Positions 1 through 5,726 of a stretch of DNA of 10,950 bases are shown here, piece after piece. The notes beneath the pieces were generated by a model. That model was not told the DNA's origin. It saw only the letters and a list, made by a program, of their open reading frames with translations, and made no database searches. The translations under genes and the position numbers were made by a program. Within the stretch, counting starts at the first letter, position 1. The number at the start of each line of letters is the position of its first letter. Source of the stretch: Candidatus Thorarchaeota archaeon (GTDB lineage Archaea; Asgardarchaeota; Thorarchaeia; Thorarchaeales; Thorarchaeaceae); contig JAEORG010000364.1 in NCBI GenBank assembly GCA_016841005.1, positions 1 through 10,950 on the forward strand. Reading direction: 5' to 3'.

Positions 1-94
1 GTTCAAAGTGCCTTTCTACAATCTCTTCTGTTCCTGGAGTCCCATATTCGGGCGCAGGTCTTAGGATGATCACATATGATTCAGTATCAGTCAT
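1..94 (-). CDS. YciI-like small protein, N-terminal part (cut by window edge)
   Basis: Only the first 31 codons lie in the window. The translation begins MTDTESYVIILRPAPEYG and continues with a TEEIVERHFE stretch. A short hydrophobic beta strand followed by 'LRP' and then a helix with a conserved-looking His resembles the start of YCII-domain proteins, a family of small dimeric alpha/beta-barrel proteins with mostly unknown or enzyme-accessory roles. This identification is tentative because the rest is missing. The ATG at 94 is chosen because GAGGGAG lies four bases upstream; an in-frame ATG at 115 is the alternative. The gene follows the disulfide oxidoreductase on the same strand after a gap of about 43 bases, so the two are probably co-transcribed. 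Confidence 0.5.
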   Translation of the reverse strand, partial: MTDTESYVIILRPAPEYGTPGTEEIVERHFE

Positions 95-137
95 ATAGCT
101 CCCTCGCTTGGTCATTATGAGCTATTCTTTATTTAGT

Positions 138-773
138 CTACATGTCCGCGGCTTCAAATAGCTTCTCTACAAATGCCTCAGGTGGCACAGCACCTTCAAG
201 GTGTACAGTTTCATTGATGATTGTCTTAGGAACACCAAAAACTTGGTATTTTGTTGCAAGGTCTTGAAACTCAAGGGACTCAACCATATCTGCCTCAATT
301 TTAGGATTTAGAATAGCAGCGTAATGCCCAAGGCGTACCATGTTTGGACAATATGGGCACTGAGGAGTTGAGAAAACTTGTATATGCAGAGGTTTGTCAA
401 TATCTTTGATATCATCTATGATATCTTTCTCTAGGGGGACTGAACCAGTGGATACTGCAACAATTCCTGCGATGAGTGCACCGAATTCATGTCCTGCTGG
501 TATTCCAATAAATCTGACCTTGTATTTCTCCTTCCCATGAAGGACAATTGTCGGGTGAAGCCTTACACCTAATTCAGCTGCCATGCCCGTTCCTATCTCG
601 TCGGTATGCTTCTCTACCTTAACCTTGTTTGATAGTTCTGCTACCTGATTAATGATTTCTGCAGTATCACCACAATACAAACAATCATGATCCTTGACGA
701 AGAGGTGAGCAGTTACTTCTGCATCTAGAGCTGCAAACATTACTTTGACTTGTTCTTTGGTTGCTTGATCCAT
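138..773 (-). CDS. Protein disulfide oxidoreductase (glutaredoxin-like, two thioredoxin folds)
   Basis: This is an archaeal-type PDO that makes, breaks or rearranges protein disulfides in the cytoplasm. The 211-residue protein has two thioredoxin-fold units: the N-terminal unit carries C31-L-Y-C34 with the expected cis-proline region near H73-P74, and the C-terminal unit carries C139-P-Y-C142, later followed by GVPK. The linker motif GIPAGHEF (90-97) and the tail EGAVPPEAFVEKL are typical of the Pyrococcus-type PDO family, and the length is close to the usual 225 or so. The frame is open up to a possible start at 842, but those 23 extra residues are low-complexity Lys/Val-rich and unlike the family, so I start at the ATG at 773. 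The site GTGGAG is almost adjacent to it. The CPYC pair is probably the main redox site; CLYC is less common and may tune the N-terminal unit. The YciI-like gene lies downstream. Confidence 0.9.
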   Translation of the reverse strand: MDQATKEQVKVMFAALDAEVTAHLFVKDHDCLYCGDTAEIINQVAELSNKVKVEKHTDEIGTGMAAELGVRLHPTIVLHGKEKYKVRFIGIPAGHEFGALIAGIVAVSTGSVPLEKDIIDDIKDIDKPLHIQVFSTPQCPYCPNMVRLGHYAAILNPKIEADMVESLEFQDLATKYQVFGVPKTIINETVHLEGAVPPEAFVEKLFEAADM

Positions 774-817
774 CTCCACTACCAAATATAACACCGAATG
801 TGAGTTTACAATTTTTT

Positions 818-829
818 TTTTATTAATTA
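818..829 (-). promoter_or_regulatory. Possible TATA box of the disulfide oxidoreductase gene
   Basis: On the minus strand an ATTAATAAAA run lies about 48 bases upstream of the chosen ATG at 773. An archaeal transcript starting about 25 bases downstream would have a leader of about 20 bases and would exclude the longer start at 842. Judged by position and AT content only. Confidence 0.3.
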
Positions 830-842
830 CGATGAAGGACAA

Positions 843-1145
843 AACTATGAATTTTCAAGTTTGACTGATACGATTCTCAACACCAGCAACAGCTTTTCCT
901 CTTTCCTATGTAACTCTCATGATTTCATTCTTGGAGTGTAACGAGAAAGTCTCTGCTTCTTTCAATCTCGTAAGTACTTTCTTTCCGAATGGCCCACTTA
1001 GATACTCGCTATATAGTCTAGCCATTCTCTCCATCTCTTTCCTGCGTTTATCCATTCACTAACACCCAACGATTTAACGTTAAGCGTGCGGACAGATATA
1101 GTATTAATTTGCATAAAAGTACGTTTCCTCATATTTCCATTGAAT
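843..1145. other. Region without a confident gene, between PDO and LRR genes
   Basis: This stretch of about 300 bases between two minus-strand genes holds one doubtful small minus-strand reading frame (906-1055, listed separately) and otherwise AT-rich sequence. No RNA gene, repeat array or clear terminator is visible. It must contain the end of the LRR transcript and the promoter of the PDO gene. Confidence 0.5.
906..1055 (-). CDS. Doubtful small basic ORF, 49 residues, ending at TAG
   Basis: An ATG at 1055 opens a 49-residue frame beginning MDKRRKEMERMARLYSEYL and ending NEIMRVT before TAG (906-908). The N-terminal half is strongly charged and probably helical. Past the TAG the same frame stays open for 16 more codons (ERGKAVAGVENRISQT) to a TGA at 855-857. 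That could mean a nonsense-mutated remnant, a TAG-decoded residue, or chance. There is no convincing ribosome site upstream of 1055. I do not recognise the protein, and it may not be a gene. Confidence 0.28.
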   Translation of the reverse strand: MDKRRKEMERMARLYSEYLSGPFGKKVLTRLKEAETFSLHSKNEIMRVT

Positions 1146-2216
1146 CTATTGTATCCATTCAATTCTGTCTTGTTCTATGAGCTCCTCTATGGCATATGGA
1201 ATGTCCTTACTCTTTTTTCTAGAAGCCTTTGCTTGAAGTACTGTATCTCTAGGAACTCCGAAATCCTCAAGATCTGCACAATGAAATAATGGATCAATAT
1301 CAAGAGAGTCAAACTCGTTTTCCTCAGGATGGTCGCTGTATAGATAGAACTCCTCAAGTGAAGTACAGTTGCGAAGTGGTGCTAAATCAAGTCTTCTAAG
1401 TCTGTTACCTGCGAGATCAAGTGCGCGTAACTCTGTGCAATTACACAGGGGTTCAAGATTGATCGATTCAATTCGATTCATGGCTAGACCTAACCTTCGT
1501 AGTCCTTTCGTATTTGCCAATGGAGTTAGGTCTATACTTTCGAGTTCGTTTCCACCTAATCTTAGAATTCGGAAATCTGCCCAGCCTGAAGCTGGTCTAA
1601 GGTCAATCTCACGTAGAACATTATGATGCAAGTAGAGAAAATTCATCTTCAAACATTTGCTCAACGGTGCGAGGTCTATAGTGGAAAGCTCATTGTACAT
1701 GAGATTGATCTGCGATAGTTCAGAACAATTTGAAAGAGGGCTGAGCTCGATTTCAGATAGACTGTTGTTTTCAAGTTCAAGTATCTCTATTGTGGTCATA
1801 TCAGTCAAAGGTGTAAGGTCTATTTCTGGAATCTGATTTGTAAATAACCTAAGTCGTTTCAGGCTAGTCGTTTTCAAATGTTCCAGTGGTAAGTCTTGAA
1901 TGTTCGTTGAACCTAGATTGAGTTCCGTGAGATTCTTACATCTAGTAAGTGGTTGAATATCAATGCTCTTCAGTGGATTCTTGAAAAGACTCAGTGTTGA
2001 TAGGTTTGAACATTTAGCAAGCGGTGAGAGGTCAATCGATTCAATCCTATTCGATCCGAGATCTAACTCTACTAGGTTTTCAGATCCTTCTAAAGGTGAA
2101 AGATCAATCTGAGATATTTTCTTTCTCGCGAGATTGAGAGTATTCTCATCTTCATCAAATACGATTTCTTCTGTTTTGCCATCTTTGTAGATTAATGTAA
2201 GAGATATGTCTGCCAA
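1146..2216 (-). CDS. Leucine-rich-repeat protein, 12 repeats of about 24 residues
   Basis: The 356-residue protein has a short N-terminal cap (1-36, beginning MADISLTLIYKDGKTEE), then twelve LRR units whose IDLxPL motifs start near residues 37, 61, 85, 109, 132, 156, 180, 204, 228, 252, 276 and 305, and a charged helical tail (about 322-356). A typical unit reads IDLSPLxxCxxLxxLxLxxNxLxS; many carry a Cys or Asn at the asparagine-ladder position. There is no signal peptide or membrane segment, so it is probably a cytoplasmic binding scaffold. LRR proteins of this style are common in Asgard archaea, but the ligand cannot be read from sequence. The start is TTG (2214-2216) with GGTAGG just upstream; no ATG lies in frame near the N-terminus. 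The eleventh unit is five residues longer than the others, with an acidic DHPEENEFD insertion. Confidence 0.88.
   Translation of the reverse strand: MADISLTLIYKDGKTEEIVFDEDENTLNLARKKISQIDLSPLEGSENLVELDLGSNRIESIDLSPLAKCSNLSTLSLFKNPLKSIDIQPLTRCKNLTELNLGSTNIQDLPLEHLKTTSLKRLRLFTNQIPEIDLTPLTDMTTIEILELENNSLSEIELSPLSNCSELSQINLMYNELSTIDLAPLSKCLKMNFLYLHHNVLREIDLRPASGWADFRILRLGGNELESIDLTPLANTKGLRRLGLAMNRIESINLEPLCNCTELRALDLAGNRLRRLDLAPLRNCTSLEEFYLYSDHPEENEFDSLDIDPLFHCADLEDFGVPRDTVLQAKASRKKSKDIPYAIEELIEQDRIEWIQ
1254..2108 (-). repeat. LRR-coding tandem repeats, period about 72 bases
   Basis: The coding sequence repeats with a period of 72 bases (24 codons) across twelve units. One unit is 23 codons and one is 29. 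The units are diverged at the DNA level, so this is an old protein-repeat array and not a recent DNA expansion. Confidence 0.75.
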
Positions 2217-2507
2217 TTCCTACCTGACACCTTTCCGATATTTGGTTCGCTAGGAAATACTGGGCTTTTCAATCTTACCGGTAGGACATTAAGTGAAATC
2301 TCGCTCCTGAAATGAGTATTATGCGACAGCATTAGATGGTGCGGAATCCAAATCATCTATGGAGAATTAATTATCTGTAGTACCATCTCTCGATATATTC
2401 GATTCTTGTATTTTAGAAATACTTCAATTGAAAAACACACTACCACAGCATTACATTTTTAATTCCAACACAATGCCGTCCGCAAAGTGTATCGGAGACG
2501 ATTAAAC
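2217..2507. other. Divergent intergenic region between LRR and sulfur-relay operon
   Basis: This gap of 291 bases carries no credible gene. It should hold two divergent promoters. Possible TATA-like elements are GATATATTC near 2391-2399 and an AT-rich stretch near 2451-2463 for the plus-strand operon, and AAATATC at 2237-2243 read on the minus strand for the LRR gene. None is decisive. Confidence 0.4.
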
Positions 2508-2873
2508 ATGGACAAGAAGTATCTGGGTGTACTGCTTATGACTGGTCCATATACGTTTCAGAACAGTCATACGTTCTACGACCTTGCAAAAGCAGCTTTA
2601 GCGAAAGGATATGGTGTCAAAGCATTTTTGTTTGTTGATGGCGTTAACAACGCGAAACTCAATCAAGACCCTGACCCGGATATACCAATGAATGAGAAAT
2701 TCCAAGAACTCGCAGACGAAGGAGTTGTTTTTCAAGCCTGTGGTCTTTGTACATCCGCACGTGGGTTTGACCAAAGAGGATCTGATTATGTGAGTGGAGT
2801 TGAAGTTTCAGGCCTCACAGAACTTGCAGAGATAATCGGTGAGGTGGATCGATTCATCACCCTTTCAATTTAG
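2508..2873 (+). CDS. DsrE/TusD-like sulfur-relay subunit
   Basis: The 121-residue protein is a DsrE/TusD family member, a small alpha/beta protein that carries a persulfide on a cysteine and passes sulfur within a DsrEFH or TusBCD complex. The N-terminus (LLMTGPYTFQNSHTFYDLAKAAL) and the FLFVDGV strand (40-46) fit the family. The sulfur-carrying cysteine is expected in the A-C-G-L-C-T-S-A-R-G segment, where C78 occupies the same number as the active Cys of E. coli TusD and Allochromatium DsrE; C81 is an extra cysteine nearby. The ATG at 2508 is preferred over a GTG at 2487 because GGAG lies at 2494-2497 and the seven extra residues do not belong to the fold. It is the first gene of a three-gene operon; its partners follow at short spacing. 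Confidence 0.85.
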   Translation: MDKKYLGVLLMTGPYTFQNSHTFYDLAKAALAKGYGVKAFLFVDGVNNAKLNQDPDPDIPMNEKFQELADEGVVFQACGLCTSARGFDQRGSDYVSGVEVSGLTELAEIIGEVDRFITLSI

Positions 2874-2885
2874 GAGGTATATCTA

Positions 2886-3236
2886 ATGGAATTTATAGAA
2901 CGACCAGTTTTAATCTTGATTAATAGCCGACCTTTTGGACGAATTATCAATTTTGAAGGGTGGAGAGCTTCAGTTGGTATGTTCGGGATGGATCACGAAC
3001 CAATGATGTTATTCATGGGTGATGGTGTATATGCTCTTCTAAAGCACATGGACGACATGCCAATCAGGATGTGCAAATCAACCTACAAGAGCTTCGATGG
3101 AAGAATTTGTGCCAGTAAGATGTCATTAGAAAAGAGAAACATCAACCCAGATGAAATTCTTGAGGAAGTTGAGATTCTCGATGAAGATGCAATTGCAGAT
3201 GCTTTCATGGATCATGATATCAACTTGACATTTTAG
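2886..3236 (+). CDS. DsrF/TusC-like sulfur-relay subunit
   Basis: The 116-residue protein matches the DsrF/TusC family. It has an N-terminal strand followed by RPFGRIINFEGWRA (15-28, compare the PHGTxxGREGLDA region of TusC), the LFMGDGVYALL strand-helix (42-52), a Cys at 75 in GRICASKMSLEKRNI, and the C-terminal DHDINLTF that ends this family. It is expected to be the non-catalytic or accessory subunit of a hexamer with the DsrE-like and DsrH-like proteins. A strong ribosome site, AGGAGGT, follows the stop of the preceding gene by one or two bases, and the gap is only 12 bases, so the genes are clearly in one operon. Confidence 0.83.
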   Translation: MEFIERPVLILINSRPFGRIINFEGWRASVGMFGMDHEPMMLFMGDGVYALLKHMDDMPIRMCKSTYKSFDGRICASKMSLEKRNINPDEILEEVEILDEDAIADAFMDHDINLTF

Positions 3237-3250
3237 GAGGACTAGATAAG

Positions 3251-3550
3251 ATGAAGTTTTTAATTTGGCTCTCAGGTGAATGCAGCAGTCTACACGAAAT
3301 AGTATCTGCCCTCCAGAAGAAGGGTAATGAGGTAGGAATCCTACTTGTCCAAGATGGAGTCTTCCTTACAGACAAAGGTTGTCCATACTCTGGTGAGCTT
3401 TTAGATCTAAAAGTTCCAGTCTTTGCATCTAAGACGCATCTTGAGGAACGCGGTATTAAGGACAGGATGATCGTCGATGCTAAGATTATCGAATATCCAG
3501 AGATGGTGGAACTGATTATGGAAAAGTACGATAAGATAGTCAGCATGTAA
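3251..3550 (+). CDS. DsrH/TusB-like sulfur-relay subunit
   Basis: The 99-residue protein fits the DsrH/TusB family: the ILLVQDGVF strand (30-38, compare LLLLQDGV in TusB), the VFASKTHLEERGI segment and a short helical C-terminus. Cysteines are present at 11 and 44; neither is at the Cys20 position known from Allochromatium DsrH, so this subunit may be structural, as in E. coli TusB. GGAGG at 3236-3240 lies ten bases upstream of the ATG, and the gap after the DsrF-like gene is 14 bases. Third and last gene of the operon; a hairpin follows. Confidence 0.82.
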   Translation: MKFLIWLSGECSSLHEIVSALQKKGNEVGILLVQDGVFLTDKGCPYSGELLDLKVPVFASKTHLEERGIKDRMIVDAKIIEYPEMVELIMEKYDKIVSM

Positions 3551-3552
3551 AA

Positions 3553-3580
3553 TATGAGGTGGCATTACGCCACACTCATA
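3553..3580. terminator. Hairpin between convergent genes, probable bidirectional terminator
   Basis: The arm TATGAGGTGGC (3553-3563) pairs with GCCAC-A-CTCATA (3569-3580): 11 base pairs with one bulged A and a five-base loop. It sits in the 45-base gap between the ends of the DsrH-like gene (plus) and the first DUF22-like gene (minus). On the minus strand it is followed directly by TTTT. No long T tract follows on the plus strand, so an RNA-stability role is also possible. Confidence 0.6.
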
Positions 3581-3595
3581 CATTTCTGTCCCCAT

Positions 3596-4003
3596 TCACT
3601 TTTTCTTCCCAGGAACAACTAATACTTGTCCTAAGAGATCTCCGGACAAGATTGGAGCTTTTGTATGTGAGTGAAACATTGCTTTGTCAGCTACTCGATT
3701 TTCAGAATATTTCTTGAATGTCATAGAACCAATACATGAGGCGAATCCCATACCATTCGCGCCATAATATGAATTGAATACCATCGCATATGCAGGAATA
3801 TCTATTGACTCAATACCTATGATTGTTGATGACCCTTCTTGGAGCTGAACCTTTTCTGCGGCAATGACAGGTACAATTTCAACATTAGTCCAATCCAGAG
3901 AGAGATTCGCTTTCTCCAAACCTTCTACAGAAGTACGTATTCTATCCATTCCCATTGAAGCTAGGTCATTATTACAGCTGATTACATAGATTTTTTCGAC
4001 CAT
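3596..4003 (-). CDS. DUF22-like protein, paralogue A
   Basis: The 135-residue protein begins MVEKIYVISCNND and ends with a GDLLGQVLVVPGKKK tail. Its closest visible relative is the other minus-strand gene at 5055-5510, with roughly 40 percent identity by eye over 130 residues. Shared landmarks are KIYxIxC (C10 here), SMG, SLDW, IPxxxxVF, NGMG (83-86), ACIGS/SCIGS (C90), ADxAMF, and P..xGDLLG near the end. The pattern of a conserved aromatic/Gly patch followed by a late 'xGDLLGxxxV' strand resembles the archaeal DUF22 family, function unknown; I recall this pattern and could not search for it. No signal peptide or membrane segment is seen, so it is probably cytoplasmic and beta-rich. No good ribosome site precedes the ATG at 4003. 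It is divergent from the Nif3-like gene. Confidence 0.7.
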   Translation of the reverse strand: MVEKIYVISCNNDLASMGMDRIRTSVEGLEKANLSLDWTNVEIVPVIAAEKVQLQEGSSTIIGIESIDIPAYAMVFNSYYGANGMGFASCIGSMTFKKYSENRVADKAMFHSHTKAPILSGDLLGQVLVVPGKKK

Positions 4004-4130
4004 TCATGCACACTCATTAATTACATTTTGAAACTTATTGTTTCCAATCCGAACACTAATGCAACGGATTTGGAACTATCTAAGGTTCTTTCATTTGAGG
4101 CATCCTCTTTAGGCTTACCATTAACTATAT

Positions 4131-4140
4131 CTTATATATT
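4131..4140 (+). promoter_or_regulatory. Probable TATA box of the Nif3-like gene
   Basis: CTTATATATT lies 33 to 42 bases upstream of the ATG at 4173. Transcription starting about 25 bases downstream would give a short leader containing the GAGAGAG ribosome-site-like run just before the start codon. Confidence 0.5.
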
Positions 4141-4172
4141 CAATTTGTAACCAAGTGGATGGTTGAGAGAGA

Positions 4173-5003
4173 ATGAATACGGAAGAAATAATGCAAATTG
4201 CTCTTTCCATGGCAGGCTTAGATTCGATACCAGGGGATACAGGAATACATGTATCAGGTTCTGACATAAAGAAGGTCTTGATTGGTATCGATATGAGTAC
4301 TGCAGAATTACTCCTTGCAGATAAACTGGGATACGATCTGGTTATAGCTCATCATCCTCCTGGTGGTACAAGCCGAATCCATTTTGAAGAAGTCGTCAAA
4401 CTTCAGATTCAACAAATGGTAGAAGCAGGTATTCCTCCCCATATTGCTGAGAAAGCTATTCAGCCACGACTTGAATCTGTACGACTGAGTACTCATGTAA
4501 GTAATTATGATCAAATAATCTCCGCAGCCAAATTGATAAACATGCCTTTCATGAATGTCCATCTTCCATTAGATATTGTCTGCCGAAGAAGATTCTCTGA
4601 GGTCATTGATAAAACAACTGCCAACATTGAAAATCCGAAGGTCTGTGATGCTATTGATGCAATGAAACAACTGCCTGAAATGAATCTTGGGTTGACAGAG
4701 CCATTGGTTCTAGTAGGGTCAAGTGAAAATTTACTTGGAAGTTGGGTTGTTGCAATGGCTGGAGGAACGAATGGAGGAGCAGGTGTAGCAAAAGCCTACT
4801 TCCATCACGGATATTCTACAGTTATCTATATGCATCTTGCCGCATCTGACAAGAAAGAACTCCAATCTGCCGCATCTTCAGGAAACCTTGTTGCCACAGG
4901 CCATATTGCTTCAGACTCAGTCGGTATTGCCCCATTTGTACATGCACTCAGAGAGAGAGGTCTCGAAGTAACACCTATGAGTGGAGTATTCGTACCTGAG
5001 TGA
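4173..5003 (+). CDS. Nif3-like dinuclear-metal family protein
   Basis: The 276-residue protein has the Nif3 (GTP cyclohydrolase I type 2-like) pattern: an N-terminal helix with EEIMQIALSMAGLD, a first metal-ligand segment VIAHHPPGG (58-65, H60/H61), a second candidate ligand in STHVSNYD (H108), and near the C-terminus GHIASDSVG (243-251), equivalent to the family's GHxxSE motif. Here Asp248 stands where Glu is usual, which may alter the second metal site. Family members form hexameric rings with two metals per subunit; their biological role is mostly unsettled. A glycine-rich MAGGTNGGAG segment (195-204) is also notable. The gene is single, with its own TATA-like element, and sits between two inward/outward-facing copies of a DUF22-like gene, which suggests but does not show a shared role. 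Confidence 0.78.
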   Translation: MNTEEIMQIALSMAGLDSIPGDTGIHVSGSDIKKVLIGIDMSTAELLLADKLGYDLVIAHHPPGGTSRIHFEEVVKLQIQQMVEAGIPPHIAEKAIQPRLESVRLSTHVSNYDQIISAAKLINMPFMNVHLPLDIVCRRRFSEVIDKTTANIENPKVCDAIDAMKQLPEMNLGLTEPLVLVGSSENLLGSWVVAMAGGTNGGAGVAKAYFHHGYSTVIYMHLAASDKKELQSAASSGNLVATGHIASDSVGIAPFVHALRERGLEVTPMSGVFVPE

Positions 5004-5054
5004 ATTTTCTGTTGATTGATTCAGCCATTGTTAAAATGTTGTCTGGTTATAGGT

Positions 5055-5510
5055 CTAAGTTCCAGGAACCAGGAATATATGTCCCAAAAGGTCTCCTTTC
5101 ATTACTGGTCCTTTAATTCTTGATGTGAACATAGCCCTATCAGCAATTCTTAGCTCATCAAATCTCTTGAACTCCGTGGAGCCTATGCAAGCTAAATTAC
5201 CCATACCATTAGAAACATAGAATGAACGGAATACCGCTACCTTGCTTGGAATCTCTACCTTCTTTATTTTTAATATTCGAGTTTGACTAGCTTCGAATTC
5301 CATTCTTTCGAGTGATATTATGGGTACTGACCGTGTGTTCGACCAATCCAACGATACCGTTGATTCATCAATGCCTTCAACTGCTGAGCGGATATATCCT
5401 AGACCCATTGAGGAACGACTTTGATCACAACATATTGCATAAATCTTGTCTATTTCATCCTCATTCACGCTAGGCTGTGAATCTACAATCTTTTGTGTCA
5501 CGAATGGCAT
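5055..5510 (-). CDS. DUF22-like protein, paralogue B
   Basis: The 151-residue protein is a paralogue of the gene at 3596-4003. It carries about 18 extra N-terminal residues (MPFVTQKIVDSQPSVNEDE) before the shared KIYAICC segment (23-28). C28 and C108 align with C10 and C90 of paralogue A; C27 is extra. The NGMG (101-104) and GDLLG (139-143) motifs are retained. Function unknown. The ATG at 5510 directly abuts GGAGG with no spacer, which is poor for initiation; an in-frame GTG for V14 would give a protein starting close to where paralogue A starts. Both are possible. Its 3' end faces the Nif3-like gene with a 51-base gap. Confidence 0.68.
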   Translation of the reverse strand: MPFVTQKIVDSQPSVNEDEIDKIYAICCDQSRSSMGLGYIRSAVEGIDESTVSLDWSNTRSVPIISLERMEFEASQTRILKIKKVEIPSKVAVFRSFYVSNGMGNLACIGSTEFKRFDELRIADRAMFTSRIKGPVMKGDLLGHIFLVPGT

Positions 5511-5726
5511 CCTCCATTATTGATTTAGAGTGATAGATCATCTCTCTGTATCCAATCTACTCCCACTTAGAATAACATTTTTCTCTATTTAGCTTTTTTG
5601 TCTGAAATTCGAATTTTGCAACGAAGTCATTCAATTTTGCAAACATACAAACTTTCCAGTAATAGTACACATTTGGTTACAATTAATTTTTGTTCATATA
5701 CAAAGTATTAGTATTGAAACAATTAG
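5511..5726. other. AT-rich intergenic region with a tandem 10-base repeat
   Basis: This 216-base gap separates the end of the ABC operon from the start of paralogue B, both on the minus strand. No gene is visible. It contains the direct repeat AATTTTGCAA at 5612-5621 and again at 5633-5642, and a CTAAATAG TATA-like element on the minus strand at 5585-5592. I see no clear hairpin terminator for the ABC operon. Confidence 0.5.
5612..5642. promoter_or_regulatory. Tandem AATTTTGCAA repeat, possible operator
   Basis: Two identical ten-base copies start 21 bases apart, which is two turns of the helix, just upstream of a TATA-like element for paralogue B. Each contains the self-complementary TTGCAA. 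The spacing suits a protein that binds the same face of DNA twice, but the sequence is AT-rich and this is inference. Confidence 0.35.

Noticed and set aside
774..842. A 23-residue N-terminal extension of the disulfide oxidoreductase
   Set aside because: The residues derive from an AT-rich promoter-like run and do not match the family start.
1086..1626. Plus-strand reading frames opposite the LRR gene
   Set aside because: They are antisense to a well-supported repeat protein, and their translations show only the mirrored repeat pattern.
2192..2332. A 46-residue minus-strand frame overlapping the LRR start
   Set aside because: No ribosome site, no recognisable protein, and it covers the LRR promoter and start region.
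3220..3595. Minus-strand reading frames opposite the DsrH-like gene
   Set aside because: They overlap a clear family member on the other strand and have no recognisable features or ribosome sites.
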